From Roseococcus suduntuyensis (GTDB lineage Bacteria; Pseudomonadota; Alphaproteobacteria; Acetobacterales; Acetobacteraceae), in the NCBI RefSeq assembly GCF_014196305.1, contig NZ_JACIDJ010000001.1:1288290-1352289 (forward strand): a DNA stretch of 64,000 nt, in the 5' to 3' direction. Positions 44,259 to 52,410 of this stretch are shown one piece after another (the first letter of the stretch is position 1; each line of letters starts with the position of its first letter). The notes under the pieces were generated by a model. It saw only the letters and a list, made by a program, of their open reading frames with translations. It ran no database searches and was not told the DNA's origin. The translations under genes and the position numbers were made by a program.

Positions 44259-45541
44259 AGGCGCAGAATTCGCTTTGGGAAGCGACGGCCGAACCGGCGC
44301 CGGATCTGGTCCCGTTGGAAGGCGCGGCGGAGGCTGAGGTCGCCATCGTGGGTGCCGGCTTCTCGGGCCTCTCCACCGCGTTGGCGCTGGCGGAACGCGG
44401 TGTCTCGGTCACCGTGCTGGAAGCGGTGGCGCCCGGTGCCGCGGCGTCCGGCGCCAATGGCGGCCAGGTGATCCCGGGCCTGCGGCATTTCGTGGCGGAC
44501 CTCATCGCCGAGTATGGCGACACGCTGGGCCGCCGCCTGCACGAACACGGCGGGCGTGACGCGGATGCGACCTTCGCGCTGATCGAACGCCACGGCATCG
44601 CCTGCGAGGCCACGCGCAATGGCTGGCTGCAGGTGGCGGACAGCGTGACCGAGCTCGCCGCCTGCCAGCATCGTGCCCGCGCCTGGGCCGAGTGGGGCGC
44701 GCCCGCCCGCCCGCTGGACGCCGAGGAGGTGCGCGCCATCACCGGCGCGGAGGGTTATCTGGGCGGCTGGATGGATATGCGCGGGGGCACGGTGCAGCCG
44801 CTTTCCCTGGCGCGTGGGCTGGCGCGGGCGGCGCTGGCGGCCGGCGCGCGCATCCATGCGCCGGCGCGCGTCACCACCATCCGTCCCGATGGGCGCGACT
44901 GGCGGTTGGAGACGGCGATGGGCCACCTTCGCGCGCGGCGCGTGCTGCTGGCCACCAACGCCACGGGCGGCGCGCTCTGGCCCGGCCTCGCTTCCACCAT
45001 GATCCCGGTCTGGTCCTTCCAGACGGCCACCGCGCCCCTGCCTGTGGGCAGCCATGTGCTGCCAGGGCATGAGGCCGTCTCCGACACGCGGCGCGTGCTG
45101 CGCTACTGGCGGCGGGATGCGGCGGGGCGGCTGGTGGTGGGCGGCAAGGGCACGCTGCGCGCGCCGCGCGGGCCGCATTCCTTCGGTGTGCCGGAGCGGA
45201 TGCGGGCGCGTCTCTATCCCGCGCTGCCCGATGTGCCGCCACAACACTGGTGGGGCGGGCAGGTGGCCGTCACACTGGACAGGCTGCCGCGCCTCTTCGC
45301 CTTGGCCGATGGCGTCTTCGCCACCGTGCAATGCAATGGCAAGGGGGTGGGCTGGTGCACCGCCTCCGGCCCCGCCTTCGCCGACCTGCTGACGGGCGCC
45401 GATGCGCGCGACCTGCCGCTGCCGCCCGTCACTCCGCTGCGCCCCATTCCCCTTCACCCGCTGCGCACGCTCTATGCCATGGCCGGATCGCTCTGGTTCC
45501 GGGCACGCGATGCGCTCGACCGCGCGAGGCCCACGCCATGA
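44255..45541 (+). CDS. FAD-dependent amine/amino-acid oxidoreductase (PuuB/DAO family)
   Basis: 428-residue flavoprotein. EVAIVGAGFSGLSTALALAE (28-47) is the FAD-binding Rossmann loop; GAAASGANGGQVIPGLRH is the DAO-family segment of gamma-glutamylputrescine oxidase-like enzymes, and VQCNGKGVGWCTASG the C-terminal FAD closure. Likely reaction: oxidation of a secondary or primary amine or amino acid to the imine/aldehyde with H2O2. It overlaps gntR (44255-44258) and the aminotransferase (45538-45541), forming a three-gene unit suited to polyamine or omega-amino-acid breakdown. Confidence 0.9.
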   Translation: MKAQNSLWEATAEPAPDLVPLEGAAEAEVAIVGAGFSGLSTALALAERGVSVTVLEAVAPGAAASGANGGQVIPGLRHFVADLIAEYGDTLGRRLHEHGGRDADATFALIERHGIACEATRNGWLQVADSVTELAACQHRARAWAEWGAPARPLDAEEVRAITGAEGYLGGWMDMRGGTVQPLSLARGLARAALAAGARIHAPARVTTIRPDGRDWRLETAMGHLRARRVLLATNATGGALWPGLASTMIPVWSFQTATAPLPVGSHVLPGHEAVSDTRRVLRYWRRDAAGRLVVGGKGTLRAPRGPHSFGVPERMRARLYPALPDVPPQHWWGGQVAVTLDRLPRLFALADGVFATVQCNGKGVGWCTASGPAFADLLTGADARDLPLPPVTPLRPIPLHPLRTLYAMAGSLWFRARDALDRARPTP

Positions 45542-46857
45542 ACATGCTCCGCAACACGCCCGAGCCCGAGGAGGGCTTCTGGCTGCCCTTCACCGCCATG
45601 CGCGCCTTCCACGACGCGCCCGTGCTGTTCGAGCGCGCGGAGGGCATGCACTACATCACACCATCGGGTCAGCGCGTGCTGGACATGATGGCCGGCCTCT
45701 GGTGCGTGAACGCCGGCCATGCCCATCCGCGCGTGACCGAGGCGATCCGCGAGGCGGCGGGGAAGCTCGACTTCGTCTCCTCCTTCCGCATGTCGCACCC
45801 GGCGGCCTTCACCTTCGCGCGCCGCCTGCTGGACGCGGTGCCGATGATGGGGCGAGTGTTCTTCTCCAATTCGGGGTCTGAGGCGGTGGACACGGCGCTC
45901 AAGATCGCGCGCGCCTATCACCGCGCGCGGGGCGATGCGGGGCGCACCAAGTTCATCGGACGCGCGAAGTCCTATCATGGGGTGGGGTTCGGCGGGCTCT
46001 CGGTCGGCGGCCTCGCGCGGCACAAGAAGGAATTCGGGCCGTTGCTGGCGGACGTCTTCCACATGCCGCTGCCGCATGACCCGGCGCAGCGCTTCCTCAC
46101 CTCGCGCCCGGCCGAGGATGCGCGCTGGATGCAGGCGCTGGAGGACATCCTCTTCGTGCAGGACCCCAGCACGGTCGCCGCCATCATCGTGGAGCCGGTG
46201 ACGGGTTCGGGCGGTGTCTACCCGCCGCCGCTGGGCTATCTGGAAGGGCTGCGCGCCATCTGCGACCGCCACGGCATCCTGCTGATCTTTGACGAGGTCA
46301 TCACCGGCTTCGGCCGCCTCGGCGCCTGCACCGCGTCTCAGGCGCTGGGTGTGACGCCGGACATCATGACCATGGCCAAGGGCCTGACCAATGGTGCGGT
46401 TCCGATGGGTGCCACGCTGGTGACGCAGGCGGTGTTCGACGCCTTCATGGCGCATCCGCGCGGCGCGCCGGAATTCCTGCACGGCTACACCTATTCGGCG
46501 CATCCGCTGGCCTGCGCGGCGGGGATGGCCACGCTGGACGCCTACCAGCAGGAGGGCATGTTCGAGGCCTCGGCGCGCATCGCGGAACCCTTCCGCGACG
46601 CGCTGCTGGCGCTGCGGGGCGCGCCGCATGTGGTGGATGTGCGGACCTGCGGGCTGCTGGCGGCGGTGGACCTCGCCTCGCGCGAGGGGGCACCAGGCGC
46701 GCGGGGCGCCGAGGTGGCGGACCATTGCCTCGCCGCCGGCGTGCTGGTGCGCGCGGCGGGTGACATGATGGTGCTCTCGCCGCCGCTGGTGGTGAGTGAG
46801 GACCAGGTGGCGCAGACGGTGAAGGCGCTGCGCCAGGCCCTGGCCGCGACCGCCTGA
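45538..46857 (+). CDS. Class III aminotransferase (omega-amino acid:pyruvate type)
   Basis: PLP enzyme of 439 residues that moves an omega-amino group to pyruvate or similar. N-terminal FWLPFTAMRAF and GLWCVNAGHAHPRVTEAIRE are typical of beta-alanine/taurine:pyruvate transaminases; FFSNSGSEAVDTALKIAR binds PLP phosphate; LLIFDEVITGFGRLG has the PLP-ring aspartate; the Schiff-base Lys281 is in TMAKGLTNGAVPMG. ATG overlaps the oxidase stop. Its TGA abuts the convergent C45 gene with no gap. Confidence 0.93.
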   Translation: MNMLRNTPEPEEGFWLPFTAMRAFHDAPVLFERAEGMHYITPSGQRVLDMMAGLWCVNAGHAHPRVTEAIREAAGKLDFVSSFRMSHPAAFTFARRLLDAVPMMGRVFFSNSGSEAVDTALKIARAYHRARGDAGRTKFIGRAKSYHGVGFGGLSVGGLARHKKEFGPLLADVFHMPLPHDPAQRFLTSRPAEDARWMQALEDILFVQDPSTVAAIIVEPVTGSGGVYPPPLGYLEGLRAICDRHGILLIFDEVITGFGRLGACTASQALGVTPDIMTMAKGLTNGAVPMGATLVTQAVFDAFMAHPRGAPEFLHGYTYSAHPLACAAGMATLDAYQQEGMFEASARIAEPFRDALLALRGAPHVVDVRTCGLLAAVDLASREGAPGARGAEVADHCLAAGVLVRAAGDMMVLSPPLVVSEDQVAQTVKALRQALAATA

Positions 46858-47991
46858 TCACTCCGCCGCCCGCGCCACCTTCGCCGGGTCCAGGCTGTAG
46901 CTCGTGAACTGCCGGTTCAAGGCCGGCAGCGGCGCGATTTCCATATGCCCCTCGGCGGGCTTCATCAGGATCATCGCCACCGTGGCCGAGAGGTTCCCGC
47001 CCAGATTCATGCGCGGCGGGCGGCACACCGACCAGGGCGATTGCCAATCGTCAAAGAAGGCCGCGCGCAAATCCTCCATCGTCAGCGTGCCGCGCTTCGC
47101 CTCCAGCGCCGCGCGCACGCGCCGGTCGCGGTAGACACTGTCCGGCGTGGTGGCGATGCCCGTGTCGCGCAGCTTGGAAAGCGCGACCGGCGAGCGCCAG
47201 TTGTTGGCATGCACGAGGATGCCGCCCTCGGCCTCCAGCAGGAAGCTCTCATCGGGCGCGCATTCGATGTCGAGGCCCCAGCCCGAACCGTGCGACAGCA
47301 TCACGTTGTTCGAGGCGGATTTCGGCGTGGCGTAGATGGTCTTCACCGCCAGCGCGACATGCTCTTGCTCCAGCACCTTGCGCCGCAGCAGCGAGAGGGG
47401 GATGCCGTCCGTCTGGTAGTCGCGGTCGCTCTCCAGGTAGTTGGCGGTGATGGCGATGCCGGCCGCGTTCAGCCCCGCGCGGGAGAGGCCGCCGGCCTCC
47501 ACGAAGGTCAGGATGTCCGGCCCATCCTCGCGGCGGATGCGGAGCACCACGCCGGTCTCGGCGCATTCGCTCTTCCAGTCCCAGTTCTGGCCGTGCAGCA
47601 GCGTGCCGTCCGCCGTCGCTTCGGGCAGTAGGATGGCGCCGGTGCAGCCATCGGGGTCGGCCTCGGGCAGCAACCCGCGCTTGGCCAGTTGCAGGATTTC
47701 CGTGCGGCAGTTCAGCAGCATCACATCCTCGAAGGGCACATCCGCGCCCTTCGCGATGCCGCGCATCTCGGCCACATAGTCGGCATCGAAATTCTCCACG
47801 CGGGGCGTGAAGGCGCGGGCCAACCTATGGATCTTCGCCGCATCCAGTCCGCCCGCCGAAAGCTGGGAATGGTAGTGGCCGATGGAGCGCCGCACCCGCT
47901 CGGCCGCCTGGCGCCCATAGGAGAGGCCGCGCGCCTCGGCCCCACCCGAGACCTCGTAGAGGGGGAAGGGGGGTGGGATGGGGTGGGTCAT
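46858..47991 (-). CDS. C45 family autoproteolytic acyltransferase/hydrolase
   Basis: 377-residue protein of the acyl-CoA:6-aminopenicillanate acyltransferase family (Ntn hydrolase). The self-cleavage site is probably before Cys116 in EADPDGCTGAILLPEATADG, followed by LLHGQNWDW, a hallmark of the family; Cys116 would become the N-terminal nucleophile. GLNAAGIAITANYLESDRD and the end NLSATVAMILMKPAEG fit. These enzymes cleave or transfer amide-linked acyl groups; the substrate is unknown. No signal peptide. ATG 47991 with GAGGG six bases upstream. Diverges from the cupin gene. Confidence 0.9.
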   Translation of the reverse strand: MTHPIPPPFPLYEVSGGAEARGLSYGRQAAERVRRSIGHYHSQLSAGGLDAAKIHRLARAFTPRVENFDADYVAEMRGIAKGADVPFEDVMLLNCRTEILQLAKRGLLPEADPDGCTGAILLPEATADGTLLHGQNWDWKSECAETGVVLRIRREDGPDILTFVEAGGLSRAGLNAAGIAITANYLESDRDYQTDGIPLSLLRRKVLEQEHVALAVKTIYATPKSASNNVMLSHGSGWGLDIECAPDESFLLEAEGGILVHANNWRSPVALSKLRDTGIATTPDSVYRDRRVRAALEAKRGTLTMEDLRAAFFDDWQSPWSVCRPPRMNLGGNLSATVAMILMKPAEGHMEIAPLPALNRQFTSYSLDPAKVARAAE

Positions 47992-48123
47992 GGTTTTCCC
48001 TCACGATCAAATACCGAGGACGCAAGGTGCCATGCCGGCGCCGCCAGGACCAGCCCGGCCCTTGCCTTGTGGGCGGTTCTGCCCCCCATGCTTGCGAAGC
48101 ACAGCCCAGCAGGAACCTCCGCG

Positions 48124-48897
48124 ATGCGCGTCCCCGTCCCGCACCCCCGCCCTGGCATCATCGGCGAGAACCGCACGATGCTGACGCCGCATTACTGCGT
48201 CTTCCCGCCCGAGGGCATCATGGACAGCGTGCTGCCCGGCTGGCCCGGCTGCATCATCCGCTTCCAGACCTCGCCCGCCATGGGCGCGCGCTTCGCCCAG
48301 GCCCTGCTGATCGCTCCCGCGGGCGCCGGCACGGACGCGCCCGTGGACAACGGGCTGGAACACTTCTTCTACGTGCAGAAGGGGAGCATGACCGTGAAGG
48401 TCGGCGGCCGCGAGACCGCGCTGCCCCCCGGCGGCTATGTCTATGTGCCGGCCGGCACGCCCTTCACGCTGAACAACCTGGGCGGCGAGGAAGCCCGCGC
48501 CCTCTGGGTCAAGCGCCCCTACCAGGCCGCGCCCGGCGTGCCCGCCCCCGGCGTCATCCTGGGCCACCGCGACGACGCGCGGCGCGAGGACAACGGCCCC
48601 CGCTGGCGCTACTTCCTGCTGGGCAACAAGGCCATGTCCATGGACTTCGAGATGAACATCATGTGCTACGCCCCTGGCGCGCATTTCTGGTGCATCGAGA
48701 CGCACATCATGGAGCACGGCATGGTCATGCTTCAGGGCCAGGCGCTGCAGATGCTGGGCCGCGACTGGCATGAGATCTGGGAGGGCGATTTCGTCTGGAT
48801 GGGCCCCTATGTGCCGCAGCAGATCTACGCGGTGGGGAACCAGGACGTGGAATACATGCTCTACAAGGACGTGAACCGGGACGTGACCTTCCCCTGA
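48124..48897 (+). CDS. (S)-ureidoglycine aminohydrolase-like bicupin
   Basis: 257-residue protein of two cupin barrels, like AllE/UGlyAH, which releases ammonia from ureidoglycine in allantoin breakdown. The start region NRTMLTPHYCVFPPEGIMDS and TSPAMGARFAQALLIAPAGA follow that family; the first barrel has EHFFYVQKGSMTVKVGG, the second the metal-binding CIETHIMEHGMVMLQGQA. I use ATG 48124 with AGGAA eight bases upstream. Other allantoin genes are absent, so substrate certainty is moderate. A perfect hairpin follows the stop. Confidence 0.82.
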   Translation: MRVPVPHPRPGIIGENRTMLTPHYCVFPPEGIMDSVLPGWPGCIIRFQTSPAMGARFAQALLIAPAGAGTDAPVDNGLEHFFYVQKGSMTVKVGGRETALPPGGYVYVPAGTPFTLNNLGGEEARALWVKRPYQAAPGVPAPGVILGHRDDARREDNGPRWRYFLLGNKAMSMDFEMNIMCYAPGAHFWCIETHIMEHGMVMLQGQALQMLGRDWHEIWEGDFVWMGPYVPQQIYAVGNQDVEYMLYKDVNRDVTFP

Positions 48898-48905
48898 TAT
48901 CGGAT

Positions 48906-48928
48906 GCACGAAGGCGGCGCCTTCGTGC
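48906..48928. terminator. Perfect hairpin after the bicupin gene
   Basis: GCACGAAGGC (48906-48915) and GCCTTCGTGC (48919-48928) pair over ten bases around GGC. It lies between convergent genes; the rest of the 147-bp gap holds more GC-rich palindromes (GCGGCCGTTCGGCCGC near 48983) and no gene. Confidence 0.65.
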
Positions 48929-49044
48929 CCCTCAGTCGCCGGGCGCCGCGCATCCGCGCGGCTTGGCTTCGCGGCACTTGCCGCGGCGGCCGTTCGGCCG
49001 CTCGGCCCTGCGGGCCGAACTTCCCTGTGCGGCGGCGCCCCGGC

Positions 49045-50109
49045 TCACATAGGCCGCGCCGCCATGTTCCGCTCGCGCGAGGTGGCGGCGGTCAGCGCGC
49101 GGCGGATTTCCTGCTCGCACTTCGCCAGTTCCGCCTCGGCCGTGCGGCGCTGGGCCTTGGCTTCGTCGGCGATGCGCAAGGAATCCTCGATGGTGCCGAC
49201 CAGGGCGGCATTGGCCTGCTTCACCGCCTCCATGTCGAAGGTGCCGCGCTCCAGCTCCTTGCGCGCCTCGGCATTGCCCGAGCGCAGCGTCTCGGCATTG
49301 GCGACCAGCAGCTTGTTCGTGAGGTCGGTGGCCGTCTTCACCGCCTGGCCGGCCTGGCGCATGCGGTGGATGGCCAGCGCCTGGGCCAGCTGCTGGCGCC
49401 ACAGCGGCACCGTATTGGCCAGCACCGACTGGATCTTGGACGCCAGCGCCTTGTCGTTTTCCTGGATCAGCCGGATCGAGGGCAGGGCCTGCATTGCCAC
49501 CTGGCGCGTCAGGCGCAGATCGTGCACGCGGCGCTCCAGCTCGTCGCGCGCGGCGCGGGCGTCGCGCAGCTGCTGGGGGGCGAGGGGCTTCTCCGGGTCC
49601 TCGGCCTCGGCCACGAGGCGCGGGATCATCTCCTCGTCGGTCTGCTTCAGCACGAGGTCGCCGGCGGCGATGTGGTCGGCCAGCGCGTGGAACCAGTCGA
49701 GCGTGGCCACGTAGAGGCGTTCCAGCCGCTCCACATCCTCCAGCAGCTTGGTGCGGTGGGTGTCGAGCTTGTCGCCGATGGCCTCGATCTGCCCGCGCAC
49801 CCCTTCGTATTTCTGGGTGATGGCCGTCACCTCGGCGCCGGCGCGCGTGAAGACGCGCTGGAAGAAGCTGGGCTTCTCGGCCAGCGTGGTCACGTCGAAG
49901 CCCTTCAGCGCCGTCAGCATGGAGGAGAGGGTCTGCCCCGCCTCGCCCGTCTCGCGGTTCTGGGCGCCTTCCAGCATGGCATCGGCGGCCGCCTGGGCGC
50001 GTGACTGCGCGCCGGCCCCGAAGCGCAGGATGGTGCCCGGGTCCTTCAGCGAGATGGCGGCGGCAAGGCGGGTGATCTCCTCCTGCCGCGTGGGTTCGAT
50101 TTCGTTCAT
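49045..50109 (-). CDS. Toxic anion resistance protein TelA family
   Basis: 354-residue soluble protein, mostly helical and charged, of the TelA/KlaA family (PF05816-type), named from tellurite resistance but of unknown biochemistry. Recognisable: EKPSFFQRVFTRAGAEVTAI, GDKLDTHRTKLLEDVERLER, and SIRLIQENDKALASKIQSVL with VPLWRQQLAQALAI. It overlaps the upstream XpaC-type gene by four bases (ATGA). TelA and XpaC are repeatedly found together, which supports a joint role at the envelope, possibly in stress. The third, tiny membrane gene upstream adds to this unit. Confidence 0.9.
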   Translation of the reverse strand: MNEIEPTRQEEITRLAAAISLKDPGTILRFGAGAQSRAQAAADAMLEGAQNRETGEAGQTLSSMLTALKGFDVTTLAEKPSFFQRVFTRAGAEVTAITQKYEGVRGQIEAIGDKLDTHRTKLLEDVERLERLYVATLDWFHALADHIAAGDLVLKQTDEEMIPRLVAEAEDPEKPLAPQQLRDARAARDELERRVHDLRLTRQVAMQALPSIRLIQENDKALASKIQSVLANTVPLWRQQLAQALAIHRMRQAGQAVKTATDLTNKLLVANAETLRSGNAEARKELERGTFDMEAVKQANAALVGTIEDSLRIADEAKAQRRTAEAELAKCEQEIRRALTAATSRERNMAARPM

Positions 50110-50951
50110 AGCCCCTCCTGGCGCAGTCGGTCCGACAGCACCTTCACTTGGATATCCAGCGCCTGGCTTTCCACCTGCCGCAGTTCGCCACGCAGGCGGT
50201 GAGCCGAGGCCGTCAGGTCGCGCAGCAGTTGCGGCAGGGTCTCGGGCGGTTCGGCGCCCGCTTCCAGCCGTTCGACGATGCGCACCAGCCCATCCAGATG
50301 CACGGCCAGGAAGCGGCGTGCCTCGTGCAGTTGGGCCGGGCGGGCGGCCAGATCGTCCACCACGCCCTGCATGGCCGAGACCGCCTCCAGCAGCAGCGGC
50401 GCGTGCGGCAAGGGCGGGGCGGCGGCGCGGATGCGGGCGATCTGCGCGCGCGGGCCGACGAGCGAGGCGGCTTCCGGCGTCGGCGTGGGCGCGGGCGGTG
50501 GCGGCGCCTGGGGCGGTGGTTCGTAGGCGGCCATGTCGGCCGTCAGCAGCCGCACGCCGAAGAACGTGCCGAAGCCCATGGCGACCGCGATGGGTGGGAA
50601 GATCTTGGCGGCCAGCCCAGCCGTGAGCCCCGCGGCCACGCCCATCAGGATGGCGCCGCCGCGCAGGTCGCCGGGGCCGCCGCGGGCCATGCGCGCCGCG
50701 CCCATCCAGGCCAGCGCCACGCCGAGGATGCCGCCCACCAGTTGGCTGGGATTGCCGCGCAGGATTTCGATGGGGATGTCGAAGGCCAGCGGCCACAGGA
50801 ACAGAGGCAGAAGCCACACGCGCCAGCCGAAGATGGGGCCGGGGCGTTCGATGCGTTCCTCGCGCCGTTCCCCGCGGCGCTGGGCCTTCCAGCCGCGCTT
50901 GTAGTCCTTCCAGGCGCGCTTTCGGTCTTCCCAATCTTGTGGCGAGGCCAT
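50106..50951 (-). CDS. XpaC-like membrane protein (5-bromo-4-chloroindolyl phosphate hydrolysis family)
   Basis: 281-residue protein: a basic cytoplasmic head (RKRAWKDYKRGWKAQRRGER), about four hydrophobic segments between ~42 and ~135 (GWRVWLLPLFLWPLAFDIPI; LVGGILGVALAWMGAA; GAILMGVAAGLTAGLAA; IAVAMGFGTFFGVRLL), a Pro-rich linker (PPPQAPPPPAPTPTPEA) and a helical C-terminal domain. This is the XpaC layout. The family name comes from a screen, not a proven hydrolase. It overlaps telA by four bases and a 40-residue membrane peptide by one base. Confidence 0.85.
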   Translation of the reverse strand: MASPQDWEDRKRAWKDYKRGWKAQRRGERREERIERPGPIFGWRVWLLPLFLWPLAFDIPIEILRGNPSQLVGGILGVALAWMGAARMARGGPGDLRGGAILMGVAAGLTAGLAAKIFPPIAVAMGFGTFFGVRLLTADMAAYEPPPQAPPPPAPTPTPEAASLVGPRAQIARIRAAAPPLPHAPLLLEAVSAMQGVVDDLAARPAQLHEARRFLAVHLDGLVRIVERLEAGAEPPETLPQLLRDLTASAHRLRGELRQVESQALDIQVKVLSDRLRQEGL

Positions 50952-51073
50952 CAGCGGAACAGCGCGGCGAAGGCCGGCAGCCATAGGCAGAAGGCCAGCA
51001 GGGTGAAGCCGAGCACCAGCCGCACGGGCAGGGGCGCCGAGGCGAAGGGAATGGGTGGGCGCGGCTTGTCCAT
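50951..51073 (-). CDS. 40-residue single-pass membrane peptide upstream of xpaC
   Basis: Small frame ATG 51073 to TGA 50951 encoding 40 residues: a polar, Pro-rich start (MDKPRPPIPFASAPLPVR) followed by one strongly hydrophobic segment (LVLGFTLLAFCLWLPAFAAL) and a final Phe-Arg. Its TGA overlaps the xpaC ATG by one base (TGATG), the same coupling seen through this operon. The ribosome site is weak. I infer a real small membrane protein that is made with XpaC and TelA; it could instead be a leader that couples translation. Confidence 0.5.
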   Translation of the reverse strand: MDKPRPPIPFASAPLPVRLVLGFTLLAFCLWLPAFAALFR

Positions 51074-51119
51074 GCGCCGCAAGTTGGTCCTTGCGGGGTG
51101 GCGCTGCAAGCGTGGGGAA

Positions 51120-51148
51120 CACATCCTCATGTGAGCAATGTAAACATT
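51120..51148. promoter_or_regulatory. Two small palindromes upstream of the peptide-xpaC-telA unit
   Basis: CACAT/ATGTG with a four-base spacer (51120-51133) and AATGT/ACATT with a two-base spacer (51137-51148), in an AT-richer 88-bp gap. Position fits an operator or promoter for the minus-strand unit. Candidate only. Confidence 0.3.
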
Positions 51149-51161
51149 CCCGACGCGCGTT

Positions 51162-52352
51162 TCAAGCTGCGGTTGGCGAAAGCTCCTGGATCAGGCGCGG
51201 GATGTTCTCGCGGAAGGGAAAGAAGCCGCGGCGGGCCAGCGGCCAGCAGGCGGAATCCCAAGGGCGGCGCCAGAGGTGCAGGGTGATTCCGCGTGCGGCC
51301 AATGCCGGGCGCAGCACATCCAGCGTGTCGGCCGTCTCGCCGATGGCGGGTTCGGGGGCCAGCACGGCGCGGGCACCCGTGGAGGCGGCCCATTCGGCGA
51401 TGGCATCGGGCGGCAGCATGTCGCCCTCCAGGCCGAAGCGCGCGCTGGCGCGGGCCAGCCCGTCTTCCAGCGCGGCGCGGGTGAAGGCCTGGGCGGCCTC
51501 CGCGCGGGGCGCTGGCGCCAGCGCCGCCAGAGCGGCGACGCGGGAGGGAGGCAGGCTTTCCGGGTGCAGGTCCTCCTCGTGCAGCAGCAGCGCCGCCGGG
51601 CCTTCGGGGAGTGGGTCGGCGGGGGCCAGGGGGCGTGCGGAGGGCGGGGGCGGTTCGTCCAGGGGCGCCGCATCCTCGTCCAACTGGCCGCGCGGGTCGA
51701 AGCGGCCTTCCGTGTGGCGCGCGATGTTCTCGGCCCGCGCCAGATAGTGCTTCCCCGGCGTCTGGATGCCCGCCACCCAGCGCCAGGACAGCGTGTTGGA
51801 CGCCGCATCCGCGTCCTTCAGGTGGTGGCGGAAGAACTCGGCGCCGAGCGGCCAGGGCAGGCGCAGCGTGAAGATCCAGATGCTGGCGAACCACATGCGG
51901 GCGTGGTTGTGCAGCCAGCCCGTCTCGACCAGCTCATGCGCCCAGGCGTCGAAGCAGGTGATGCCGGTGGCGCCGGCCATGGCCTGTTCCACGGCGCGGC
52001 GGCGGCCGCCCTGGGTGAGCAGGGCGTCCTGTTCCTCGGCCACGCGCGCGCGATACTCGGCCCACATCGTGGGCCGCAACTGGAGAAAACCCTTCCAGTA
52101 GCTGCGCCAGAACACCTCCTGGATGAATTTCTCCGTGGCCACCGGGCCATGCTGCCCAACGGCGGTGCCGACCAATTCGCCCTCCAGCAACAGACGGTGC
52201 CGCACATGGGCTGAAAGCAGCGACACATCGCGCCGCGCTCCCGGACCCGGATCGGTGTTGCGGCCGGCGGCATAGGCGCGGCCCATGCGCGGGGCGAACT
52301 CGGTCAGGCGGCGCAGCCCATCGGCGCGGGTCGGGGCAGGGAGCTCGGACAT
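51162..52352 (-). CDS. Photolyase/cryptochrome-like FAD-binding protein with swapped domain order
   Basis: 396 residues. The N-terminal part is the helical FAD-binding half of photolyases: NTDPGPGARRDVSLLSAHVR, TEKFIQEVFWRSYWKGF, ITCFDAWAHELVETGWLHNH, ARMWFASIWIFTLRLPWPLG, DADAASNTLSWRWVAGIQTP. The C-terminal ~140 residues (from LLLHEEDLHPESLPPSRVAA) look like an alpha/beta domain (ARAVLAPEPAIGETADTLDV, LAARGITLHLWRRPWDSACW) that in ordinary photolyases comes first. Light-driven DNA repair or signalling is possible; the DNA-contact residues cannot be judged here. ATG 52352; diverges from the metallophosphoesterase across 58 bases. Confidence 0.8.
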   Translation of the reverse strand: MSELPAPTRADGLRRLTEFAPRMGRAYAAGRNTDPGPGARRDVSLLSAHVRHRLLLEGELVGTAVGQHGPVATEKFIQEVFWRSYWKGFLQLRPTMWAEYRARVAEEQDALLTQGGRRRAVEQAMAGATGITCFDAWAHELVETGWLHNHARMWFASIWIFTLRLPWPLGAEFFRHHLKDADAASNTLSWRWVAGIQTPGKHYLARAENIARHTEGRFDPRGQLDEDAAPLDEPPPPSARPLAPADPLPEGPAALLLHEEDLHPESLPPSRVAALAALAPAPRAEAAQAFTRAALEDGLARASARFGLEGDMLPPDAIAEWAASTGARAVLAPEPAIGETADTLDVLRPALAARGITLHLWRRPWDSACWPLARRGFFPFRENIPRLIQELSPTAA

Positions 52353-52410
52353 GGGGCCGAGTTGGCCCCGCTTCATCGCGCGGCAAGGCAGGGCGTGCTA
52401 CCCGGCGCGC

